From Spirochaetaceae bacterium (GTDB taxonomy: Bacteria > Spirochaetota > Spirochaetia > SZUA-6 > RPPD01), in contig RPPD01000091.1 of assembly GCA_003818675.1 (NCBI GenBank), positions 1 to 7,684 of the forward strand: a DNA stretch of 7,684 nt, read 5' to 3'. The notes beneath the pieces were generated by a model. It was not told the origin of the DNA. It saw only the letters and a list, made by a program, of their open reading frames with translations, and did no database searches. Below are positions 1-6,061 of this stretch, in pieces. The first letter of the stretch is position 1; each line of letters opens with the position of its first letter. The position numbers and the translations under genes were made by a program.

Positions 1-158
1 AATGACGATATCGCGTTTTTTGTGATTGAACAGGAGTAAACAGACTGCTGGACAGGGACAGCCCCGCCCGCACCTATGCTTATCCCGGCTATAGCGTTTG
101 CAGCAGTGACGTTGGATAAAATCAGTATCAGAATTACAAAATAAATCGCTTTCTTCAC
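1..158 (-). CDS. 5' part of an exported protein of unknown family (GTG start; runs off the window)
   Basis: I read this frame by hand. A GTG at 156-158 opens a frame of 52 codons that stays open to the left edge, so only the N-terminus is visible. It begins V/M-K-K-A-I-Y-F-V-I-L-I-L-I-L-S-N-V-T-A-A-N-A, a standard signal peptide with a probable cleavage site after TAA or ANA. The mature start is Gly/Ala-rich (GISIGAGGAVPV), which resembles the first strand of small outer-membrane beta-barrel proteins, but too little is visible to name a family. The GTG overlaps the TGA of the upstream 242-residue gene in a GTGA (155-158). That indicates translational coupling and membership of the same operon. 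An AGGCGGGG stretch inside the end of the upstream gene could act as ribosome binding site. The coupling and signal peptide are seen; the outer-membrane location is inferred. Confidence 0.72.
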   Translation of the reverse strand, partial: MKKAIYFVILILILSNVTAANAIAGISIGAGGAVPVQQSVYSCSITKNAISS

Positions 159-883
159 CGTCTGCCCCGCCTGTTCAATTCCTGGTCAATACGTATGAGG
201 CCTTTGCCGTCTCTAACCGCTTCAATGATGATTGATGTTATTTCAGAAATCGGGATGTCCCCGAGGTTCCCCTTGACAAAAACAGATCCCAGGGAGAGAT
301 AGGTAGAGACTGGAAGCTTGCTCGCCAAAAGCACTCGTCCCAGTTCATCAAGCTTTTTCCCAGGTATCAGTTCAAGTACATGTATATGTCCCAGACCGCG
401 AAAAACAGAAAGAAGAATTTCTGCATCTGTCCGGTTTTCACATGCGAATGCATACAGACTGCGCAATATTGCCATTGGCATGCCACGCTTTGCAAGAAGG
501 TACAAAGTTTTCAGAAATAATGCGTTTTTTTCTTCCCCGGGTCCAAATGCCTTGAAAGATGAAGGAAAACTGGCGAGCATTTCCTGAAACACAACCAGTT
601 CAGCAAGCTTCTTGTCTGCCCCTGCCGCAAGCCTTGCAGGAGAAACATTCTTGGCTGCACCCTCATGAAGCACTTCCAGAACAAGCTCAGGCGGAATCTG
701 GTTCACTTTTGCTTTTGCAAAAATATCTTCCAGCTGCGACCTGACTTCCCTGTAGCTTTCCGCCTTAGGGTTTTCACTGTACCACTGCGAAAGTTCCACT
801 GATACATTCTGCGCATAAAGCGCCAGACATGATATAGAGATGGATATTATCAAGCACATGGTTTTCAGCAATCGCGCCCTCAT
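155..883 (-). CDS. Exported all-helical hypothetical protein (242 aa)
   Basis: I do not recognise the family. Residues 1-24 (MRARLLKT, a hydrophobic stretch, then ALYAQ) form a signal peptide with probable type I cleavage after LYA or YAQ. A cysteine at residue 19 makes a lipoprotein possible but the lipobox is poor. The mature part looks entirely alpha-helical. It contains three loosely similar segments that start with a hydrophobic residue plus proline followed by a helix: IPPELVLEVL near 63, MPMAILRSLY near 135 and LPVSTYLSLG near 190. These may be diverged helical repeats. The C-terminus is very basic (NRRGRR). The ATG is preceded directly by an in-frame TAG, so no longer start exists. 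The ribosome binding site is weak (GGAACG). It lies 28 bp after the frameshifted gene upstream and overlaps the next gene by 4 bp, so it is an internal member of the left-end cassette. Confidence 0.85.
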   Translation of the reverse strand: MRARLLKTMCLIISISISCLALYAQNVSVELSQWYSENPKAESYREVRSQLEDIFAKAKVNQIPPELVLEVLHEGAAKNVSPARLAAGADKKLAELVVFQEMLASFPSSFKAFGPGEEKNALFLKTLYLLAKRGMPMAILRSLYAFACENRTDAEILLSVFRGLGHIHVLELIPGKKLDELGRVLLASKLPVSTYLSLGSVFVKGNLGDIPISEITSIIIEAVRDGKGLIRIDQELNRRGRR

Positions 884-911
884 CTATCCGATTCGTTCCA
901 GTTAAGGTTGA

Positions 912-1291
912 CTATTTTTCCTTGTCTATCTTGATCTTCCCATCAAGGGTCTTTTTCAACTGACCCCTGTTTAAAATAACAACTGGATCATCCTTCTTTG
1001 CGTGCCCGAGCGCTGAAATCAAAGAACCCAGTCCTGAGTTTTTGTCATGGCCAAATGCATTCCCGTTCCCGACTCCGTAGGCATTGCCATTGCCACCTTC
1101 ATGGCATAATCGCTGACCCGTACATCAGAAAGAAGAGTCGCCAGATCTGCGTAAAACACGGTTTTCCATTCCAGGGAAGCCCTGCTGCAGACCTGTTCTG
1201 CAAACCAAACAGTCCTGTTGGATTCTTCAGGAAAAACCGAAAAGAGCGTTACAGTGAAAAACAATATGCATGCGGCAATCCTGAATTTCAT
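912..1291 (-). pseudogene. Small exported Gly/Asn-rich protein gene, apparently frameshifted
   Basis: An ATG at 1289-1291 with a strong AAGGAG ribosome binding site starts a signal peptide (MKFRIAACILFFTVTLFSVFPEE). This frame runs on (NRTVWFAEQVCSRASLEWKT...) to a TGA at 1019-1021. From about 1100 leftward, however, the protein-like reading is in the -1 frame, which is open from 1124 to a TAG at 912-914. It reads GGNGNAYGVGNGNAFGHDKN, then a Lys-rich tail ending KIKIDKEK. The original frame over the same bases is Met-rich and looks like a shadow (AMAMPTESGTGMHLAM). Adding one base near 1096-1099 would join both parts into a 126-residue protein. This may be a true one-base deletion, an assembly error or programmed frameshifting. 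It sits 37 bp after the CBM48 gene and 28 bp before the helical protein. Family not recognised. If the first frame is the real product, it is 90 residues ending at 1019. Confidence 0.6.
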
Positions 1292-1328
1292 AAAAACTCC
1301 TTCCGGGTGGATAATTTTCCTGCCTCTT

Positions 1329-1694
1329 TCAATAAACCTCAAGCAGTGAACTCTTACCGCCAAAGTTGTCATCAACTGTGGCCACCTGCTCTGGATCAGT
1401 TATCCATTTCTCCCCGTCAATGACGAAATTGTAAAGGTATGACCCCTTTGTCAACATCAGTTCAGTCTCCCAAATGCCATTGTTGTTCACAAGGGGATTT
1501 GCTCTTTTATCCCATTGATTAAAATCTCCCACAACACAGACTGAAGCAGCCTCTCCGGCATTCAGCCTGAGGCGGACAACTGATGCGTTTTCTGGTACAG
1601 CGAAAATTCCATTTAAAACCGCGATGAATCCTGCGAGCAGCAGGAAGAGAACTCCGGTTATTGAAGGCAAAATCCATCTCAAATTCGTCGCCAT
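1329..1694 (-). CDS. Membrane-anchored CBM48 / AMPK-beta-like glycogen-binding domain protein
   Basis: The protein has 121 residues. Residues 8-32 form one transmembrane helix (WILPSITG, then LLLAGFIAVL). Residues 38-121 form an early-set beta domain of the CBM48/AMPK1_CBM type. It shows VVGDFNQWD (54-62), a PL then GIWE (67-76), the strand GSYLYNFVIDGEKW (84-97), the DP at 100-101 and the closing DNFGGKSSLLEV. W61 and W97 are at the positions that bind alpha-glucan in AMPK-beta. The orientation is probably a short cytoplasmic N-terminus with the domain outside the membrane; this is inferred. The ATG has AGGA five bases upstream. The frame is also open for 19 codons before it, with protein-like content (RKYRSVWDRIA) but no ATG, GTG or TTG, which may be a relic of a longer N-terminus. 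First gene of the left-end cassette, behind the promoter at 1827-1855. The ligand is unknown. Confidence 0.88.
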   Translation of the reverse strand: MATNLRWILPSITGVLFLLLAGFIAVLNGIFAVPENASVVRLRLNAGEAASVCVVGDFNQWDKRANPLVNNNGIWETELMLTKGSYLYNFVIDGEKWITDPEQVATVDDNFGGKSSLLEVY

Positions 1695-1720
1695 GGCAAT
1701 CCTGTCCCAGACCGATCTAT

Positions 1721-1760
1721 ATTTCCTGTTTTGCTGTCCCCTTGAACAGAATCAGGAAAT
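1721..1760 (-). promoter_or_regulatory. Stem-loop in the 5' leader of the CBM48 cassette
   Basis: Read on the minus strand, ATTTCCTG (1753-1760) pairs perfectly with CAGGAAAT (1721-1728). Inside, CTGTTC (1744-1749) pairs with GGACAG (1734-1739) with one G-U, closing an AAGG loop. The asymmetric internal loop is ATT against CAAAA. It lies between the promoter and the ATG at 1694, so it should be in the transcript. No T-run follows, so it is not an intrinsic terminator. A second GGGACAG copy at 1702-1708 overlaps the ribosome binding site and could pair with the same CTGTTC. The structure is seen in the sequence; any regulatory role is inferred. Confidence 0.6.
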
Positions 1761-1826
1761 TTGCTCTTGAATATTGTGAAAATTGACTTGGGCGGGGAAA
1801 TATACGTTTCTATACAATACAATGAC

Positions 1827-1855
1827 AGTATAACAACCCGGCCACTGGTTGTCAA
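1827..1855 (-). promoter_or_regulatory. Near-consensus sigma-70-type promoter for the CBM48 cassette
   Basis: On the minus strand, TTGACA (1850-1855, exact consensus) is followed by a 17-bp spacer and TATACT (1827-1832, five of six). The expected transcription start is near 1820, giving a leader of about 125 bases before the ATG at 1694. The -35 lies about 30 bp past the aspS stop codon. The spacer holds an inverted repeat, ACAACC and GGTTGT separated by 8 bases, extendable by two pairs. This may be an operator between -35 and -10. A weaker second candidate (TTGTTA, 16 bp, TATAGA) ends at 1809. Confidence 0.7.
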
Positions 1856-1881
1856 ATGGCATGGCCTGCCAATTATTTTAA

Positions 1882-3651
1882 CTATTTTTCAAAAATTTTC
1901 AGATGCAGATCTGACAGCTGTTTTTCATCCACTTCCGAGGGACAGTCATCCATAGGTGATGCACCCATGGTATTTTTTGGGAAGGCGATTACTTCACGTA
2001 TGGTGGAAACTCCTGCCAGAAGCGTTACCAGGCGGTCAAGACCAGGCGCAACTCCTCCATGCGGCGGCGGGCCGTACTTGAAGGCCTCAAGGAGAAAGCC
2101 AAACTTTCTCTGCGCCTCTTCCATGGAATAACCTACAATTGAAAATATCCGTGCCTGCAGTTTTGGATCATGTATACGAATGGAACCCGATGCGAGCTCA
2201 ACCCCATTGCAGACCAGGTCGTAAAGGTCTCCCTTCACGCTCCCTGGATCTTTCTCCATGGTGTCTATATATTTCTCCTGCGGCATTGAAAACATGTGAT
2301 GTGCCGCATCCCATTTTTTTCCTTCCTCATTGTATTCAAAAAGCGGAAAGTCTATTATCCAGCAAAAATTAAACTCGCCTTGCTTCGCAAGGCCCAGGTC
2401 CGCGCCGAGCCTGCTCCTGACCGCGCCCAGGGCAGTACAAGCTGTTTTTGGCTTGTCCGCGACAAACAACAGCAAGTCTCCAGGTTTTGCACCTGTGTGC
2501 CCCAAAATCTCCGATGTCGCGGCCTCGAAGAACTTGGATATTCCGCCCTCGAGCTTTCCTGCATCTGTCACCTTCATCCAGGCGAGTCCCTTTGCGCCAT
2601 AAGTCTTTGCCACTTCCTCAAGATCCGTTATCTGTTTGCGTGAATATCCGCCGCAGCCAGTCGCGACAAGCGCCTTTATCAGTCCCTTGTTCTCAAGCAC
2701 GGTCTTGAAGACCTGGAAGCTTCCCGCATCCGCCATGGGAGAAAAATCCTGGAGCTGAAGGCCAAAGCGAAGATCAGGTTTGTCGCTCCCGTAGAGGTTC
2801 ATGGCATCATCATAAGCCAACCGCCTGAATGGAATCGCAAGATCCATGTTCGCGGCTTTCCTGAAAATGTGCTTCATCATGCCTTCGATCACGGCAAAGA
2901 TATCCTCGCGTGAGACAAAACTCATCTCAAGGTCTATCTGGGTGAACTCGGGCTGGCGGTCTCCCCTAGCATCCTCGTCCCTGTAGCATCGCGCGATCTG
3001 GAAGTATTTATCCATTCCACCAGCCATCAAAAGCTGCTTGTAAAGCTGGGGCGACTGCGGAAGCGCGTAAAACTTTCCTGCAATCACGCGGGATGGAACA
3101 AGAAAATCCCGCGCGCCCTCAGGCGTGGAGCGGATGAGCGTGGGTGTTTCTATTTCATAAAAACCCTGCGACACCAGATACTCGCGCGCGGCAAAGCACA
3201 CATCATGGCGCAGCTTTATTCTCTTCTGCATGCCAGCTGAGCGGAGGTCCAGGAAACGGTACTTAAGACGCATCTCTTCCTTGGCCTGGCTCTCATCTTC
3301 TATCATGAAGGGGAGCACCTCGCAGGTGGAAAGAAGCCCTGCCTCGGTCACCTTCACTTCTATTTCGCCTGTAGCCATGTTGGGATTTTTCATCCCCTCT
3401 GGTCTCGGACGCACAATACCCCTGACAGCAATGCAGTACTCGAAACCGATTTCCGAAACGAGGTTCAATAGCTCCTTCGGGGAATCCGGCTCGATCACAA
3501 TCTGGGTTATTCCGTAGCGGTCGCGGAGGTCAATAAAGTAAATGCCTCCATGATCTCTGTGGCGGTGTACCCAGCCGTTCAGGATGACTTCTTTTCCCGC
3601 GTCTTTACCTGTAAGGTCGCCGCAGGTCCTGGTGCGCTTCAAGTTTTCCAT
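1882..3651 (-). CDS. aspS: Aspartate--tRNA ligase, bacterial type
   Basis: Cytoplasmic class II synthetase that charges tRNA-Asp with aspartate. At 589 residues it matches the usual bacterial length (E. coli about 590). The N-terminal OB-fold anticodon-binding domain carries GWVHRHRDHGG near 26-36. Class II motif 1 lies around 163-188 (GFYEIETPTL, TPEGARDFLVPSR). QSPQ at 199-202 and motif 2 RDED at 224-227, followed by RQPEFTQID, bind ATP and aspartate. The GAD insertion domain spans roughly 300-415. Motif 3 has GLDRL at 537-541. Two residues that separate tRNA-Asp-specific from non-discriminating bacterial enzymes are H34 and G86, both the non-discriminating state, so it may also make Asp-tRNA-Asn. 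The ATG has no clear Shine-Dalgarno sequence, and no better in-frame start is visible. It is divergent from the phosphohydrolase gene. Confidence 0.98.
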   Translation of the reverse strand: MENLKRTRTCGDLTGKDAGKEVILNGWVHRHRDHGGIYFIDLRDRYGITQIVIEPDSPKELLNLVSEIGFEYCIAVRGIVRPRPEGMKNPNMATGEIEVKVTEAGLLSTCEVLPFMIEDESQAKEEMRLKYRFLDLRSAGMQKRIKLRHDVCFAAREYLVSQGFYEIETPTLIRSTPEGARDFLVPSRVIAGKFYALPQSPQLYKQLLMAGGMDKYFQIARCYRDEDARGDRQPEFTQIDLEMSFVSREDIFAVIEGMMKHIFRKAANMDLAIPFRRLAYDDAMNLYGSDKPDLRFGLQLQDFSPMADAGSFQVFKTVLENKGLIKALVATGCGGYSRKQITDLEEVAKTYGAKGLAWMKVTDAGKLEGGISKFFEAATSEILGHTGAKPGDLLLFVADKPKTACTALGAVRSRLGADLGLAKQGEFNFCWIIDFPLFEYNEEGKKWDAAHHMFSMPQEKYIDTMEKDPGSVKGDLYDLVCNGVELASGSIRIHDPKLQARIFSIVGYSMEEAQRKFGFLLEAFKYGPPPHGGVAPGLDRLVTLLAGVSTIREVIAFPKNTMGASPMDDCPSEVDEKQLSDLHLKIFEK

Positions 3652-3719
3652 AGTAGAAGGAATCTACCATTAGAAGGACGTTGAAAGCAAGTGGGACAGA
3701 AAAATGTGCGGAACCAAAC

Positions 3720-3748
3720 ATAACAAAAAACGACTAATGAGCTATAAT
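3720..3748 (+). promoter_or_regulatory. Promoter of the secreted phosphohydrolase gene
   Basis: A perfect TATAAT at 3743-3748 lies 17 bp downstream of ATAACA (3720-3725, four of six to TTGACA). The predicted start near 3755 leaves a short leader holding AAGGAG (3760-3765) and the ATG at 3773. The 121-bp gap between this gene and divergent aspS must hold signals for both. For aspS I see only a poor candidate (TTGCTT, 18 bp, TAGATT) whose -10 ends about 10 bases before the ATG. Confidence 0.62.
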
Positions 3749-3772
3749 ATGGCTGCTCAAAAGGAGAATTAC

Positions 3773-4879
3773 ATGAAATCAAGGTTTGCTTACACCCTGT
3801 TCTCCATACTCGTCATATTCTCCATGGTCAGCATTCCCCTGTCACAAATCTCTTCGGAGGAAAAGACAACACCTGTGCGGGTCATCCTTATCGGTTGGGA
3901 TGGTGCCCAGAGGGAGCATGTACAGGAATGCCTGGGGCGGGGGGAACTCCCGACACTCAAAACCCTGATGAGCCAGGGGGCTATGGTGAATATAGATGTA
4001 GTCGGGAAAACAGACACCAAGGCTGGCTGGTCTGAAATACTTACTGGTTACGGGCCTGACATTACAAAGGTGTATTCAAATGCAAACTTCGCCCCGATCC
4101 CCGAGGGCTACACAGTCTTTGAGCGCCTAAAACAATATTACGGAAAAGATTTCATCACTGGCGCAGTGATCGGCAAGGATCACCATGTCGGAGGCAATGC
4201 CGCCGAGGTCAAGCGTCTCCTGACACCAAGAGAACTCGAGTTTCTCTCAACGCACAAGGCATTCAGGGACAGGCATGACATAGGTGACGTGGAACGCGTC
4301 CAGGCAGGCGGCACAGAAGGCCGCAGGGAAACCGATGATATAATTTCACGCAGGCTTTCAGAAGGCAAGGTGATCGATGTCGAAGGCAAAAAATACCTGT
4401 ACTCGCCGGCTGAACCGTATTTCCATACATGGAAAAATGTGGATGTCTGGCAAAAGGGTCTTGGCACCAATGACGTTGTAGGCGAAGCGGCACTCAAGAT
4501 GATAGACCAGTACAGGGACAGATCGTTTTTCTACTTCATACATTTTGCCGAGGTTGACCACAGCGGCCACAAATACGGTGAAAACTCAAAAGAATACAAC
4601 GACGCGCTCATCTCAAGTGACGCCTGGACCGGCCGGATCATTGCCCGGCTGAAGGAACTGGGCATCTATGAAAACACACTCGTCATTGTCACAGCTGATC
4701 ACGGTTTTAACGAAGGCGAGAAAAGTCATTCCAATGCGCCGACGGTATTTTTCGTTTCAAACTGCCGGCAGACGCTTCATCCCGGTACCCGTGCTGACGT
4801 CGCACCAACGATTTACAAGCACTTGGGCATTCCGCTTGATACATTGAAACCTGAGCTGACGGGCAAGCCTCTATATTGA
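3773..4879 (+). CDS. Secreted alkaline-phosphatase-superfamily hydrolase (sulfatase/phosphodiesterase type)
   Basis: The 368-residue protein has a signal peptide (MKSRFAYTLFSILVIFSMVSIPLSQISS). The mature part has the two-metal site of the superfamily. D43 is in the first strand (VILIGWDGA), and T82 is the likely nucleophile: it sits nine residues before the TGYGP motif, as in nucleotide pyrophosphatase/phosphodiesterases. D262 and H266 (EVDHSGH), D309-H310 (TADHGF) and H319 complete it. It should hydrolyse phosphate mono- or diesters (possibly another ester) outside the cytoplasmic membrane; the substrate cannot be told. A longer frame opens at 3704, but the ATG at 3773 has AAGGAG seven bases upstream and begins the signal peptide, while the promoter lies inside the longer version. 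It ends five bases from the stop of the convergent GH26 gene, with no terminator hairpin between them. Confidence 0.88.
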   Translation: MKSRFAYTLFSILVIFSMVSIPLSQISSEEKTTPVRVILIGWDGAQREHVQECLGRGELPTLKTLMSQGAMVNIDVVGKTDTKAGWSEILTGYGPDITKVYSNANFAPIPEGYTVFERLKQYYGKDFITGAVIGKDHHVGGNAAEVKRLLTPRELEFLSTHKAFRDRHDIGDVERVQAGGTEGRRETDDIISRRLSEGKVIDVEGKKYLYSPAEPYFHTWKNVDVWQKGLGTNDVVGEAALKMIDQYRDRSFFYFIHFAEVDHSGHKYGENSKEYNDALISSDAWTGRIIARLKELGIYENTLVIVTADHGFNEGEKSHSNAPTVFFVSNCRQTLHPGTRADVAPTIYKHLGIPLDTLKPELTGKPLY

Positions 4880-4884
4880 AAGAA

Positions 4885-6036
4885 TCAATTGGCCTTGAGG
4901 CTGTACAGGGGCGGAATATTCCTTGCCAGAACAATCATGGGGTCCTGGCAAAACCGGAGAAAGGACTGGTAATTGCGTTGCCCGGGAAGGGGGACCCAGT
5001 AGCTTTCCGGCGAAGAATTTGTCCAGGTCAGTATGTATGCCACCCTCCTGGCAACAGGATTGGCTGTAAGCGGCGCGAGAAGGCGTTGAAGGTACCAGGA
5101 ATCAAACGGGGAATCCTGGATTCCGTCCTTGAAACCTGCCTCAGCGATCGCGGCAATCTTTGACCTTTGAGCCGCCGCCTCCACCACCAGCGCGGCGTTT
5201 TGCACAATGATTGCGGTGTAGTCCTCGTAGCCTGTGTCATAGTTGTCAAAGGAGAGCACATCCACCCAGGCATCACCGGGATAGCGCAAAAAATAGTTTT
5301 CTGCCGTTATGTTTGTGGGAGCGAAGGCAACAAGGATATTATGGACATTTTTTTTAACGCGCAAATAGTCGATAGTGAAACGCCAGGCGGCGATAAATTC
5401 CTGGGGAGTGCATTTTTTTGCCCCGTACCAGTTTCCGCCGCCAGTCATTTCATGGAGCGGCCGCAGAATGACCGGTATATGTTCTCCGTCAATTGCAAGC
5501 GAGTTGAGATAGTCCCCGATTCTGTCCAGCCAGGCTGTCCATCGCCTGTTAGCGACACTTCCCGCTGTAACCAGCTCCTGGACCGGCTGGCCGCCCAGGT
5601 CGTCCTCATCACCTCCCGTGGCGGGGTTGTCTGCCGGCCAATGCATTGTGATGACAATTCCCAGTTTGAACAGCTGTCTAATCTGATCCTCGCCGGCAGT
5701 AGTCGCTGTGGAAAAATTGATCAATTTGTTGATGTTGTATCCGTGGACTGCCGGAAGGGAATTGACAGAACTCTGCATGTCTGACCTGGAAATACCCGAC
5801 AGGGTTGCCCGGAAACCCTGACCCTGCACAACAGCATGTTGCTGACCGAAGAGGATGCCACGACCCTGCTGGTTTTTCAGGTTTATGAATAGAGCCCTTG
5901 TCAACGATGTCGCTTCCTGGTCCGAGAGCCCGGGAATTTCCGGCTCCTCGGCAGGAATGCTTGCTGCCTGGATCAGTGCGACAACCAAAAAAACCTTTTT
6001 CAGCATACGAACATTCAAATGACTCAATATTATCAT
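4885..6036 (-). CDS. Secreted glycoside hydrolase family 26, probable endo-beta-1,4-mannanase
   Basis: The protein has 383 residues from the first ATG. A signal peptide starts with MLKKVFLVVALIQAA and is probably cut after SIPA (residue 29). The TIM-barrel shows GH26 features: GILFGQQHA (60-68), a strand ending ITMHWPADNP (129-138), RPLHEMTGGGNWYGA (192-206) with E196 as acid/base, then FDNYD (263-267) and IAEAGF (297-302) with E299 as nucleophile. GH26 enzymes mainly cut beta-mannan; a few act on beta-1,3-xylan or mixed-linkage glucan, so the substrate is inferred. The start is uncertain. The ATG at 6036 has AGGA directly against it. A TTG at codon 4 has better spacing to that AGGA, and the ATG at 6004-6006 gives the cleanest signal peptide but has no ribosome binding site. 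It follows the small 39-residue gene by 25 bp, so it may share a transcript with it. Confidence 0.9.
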   Translation of the reverse strand: MIILSHLNVRMLKKVFLVVALIQAASIPAEEPEIPGLSDQEATSLTRALFINLKNQQGRGILFGQQHAVVQGQGFRATLSGISRSDMQSSVNSLPAVHGYNINKLINFSTATTAGEDQIRQLFKLGIVITMHWPADNPATGGDEDDLGGQPVQELVTAGSVANRRWTAWLDRIGDYLNSLAIDGEHIPVILRPLHEMTGGGNWYGAKKCTPQEFIAAWRFTIDYLRVKKNVHNILVAFAPTNITAENYFLRYPGDAWVDVLSFDNYDTGYEDYTAIIVQNAALVVEAAAQRSKIAAIAEAGFKDGIQDSPFDSWYLQRLLAPLTANPVARRVAYILTWTNSSPESYWVPLPGQRNYQSFLRFCQDPMIVLARNIPPLYSLKAN

Positions 6037-6061
6037 TCCTGTCTCTATTTTTACACAGCTG

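Noticed and set aside
1019..1124. Slippery A-run (ACAAAAACT) in the Gly/Asn-rich gene as the frameshift site
   Set aside because: A -1 slip there would skip the GNGNAYG part, which already reads well in the -1 frame further upstream, and the run is not a standard slippery heptamer.
998..1423. Plus-strand open frame of 141 codons
   Set aside because: It is antisense to the CBM48 and Gly/Asn-rich genes, which have good ribosome binding sites, and its composition looks like a shadow frame.
1833..1857. Inverted repeat after aspS as an intrinsic terminator
   Set aside because: The stem is only 6-8 pairs and no T-run follows. It lies in a promoter spacer.
1721..1862. Selenocysteine-type reading: a 36-codon frame from an ATG at 1860-1862 meets an in-frame TGA (1752-1754) lying in the leader hairpin, then continues into the CBM48 gene
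   Set aside because: The frame starts upstream of the predicted transcription start, has no good ribosome binding site and does not look like protein. The hairpin is more simply a leader structure.
1761..1955. Plus-strand open frame of 64 codons across the aspS 3' end
   Set aside because: It has no ribosome binding site and half overlaps aspS on the other strand; the region is better explained by the minus-strand promoter.
5167..5784. Plus-strand open frame of 205 codons
   Set aside because: It lies entirely antisense to the GH26 gene, whose catalytic motifs are clear. It has Cys-rich, unstructured composition, no ribosome binding site and no signal peptide.
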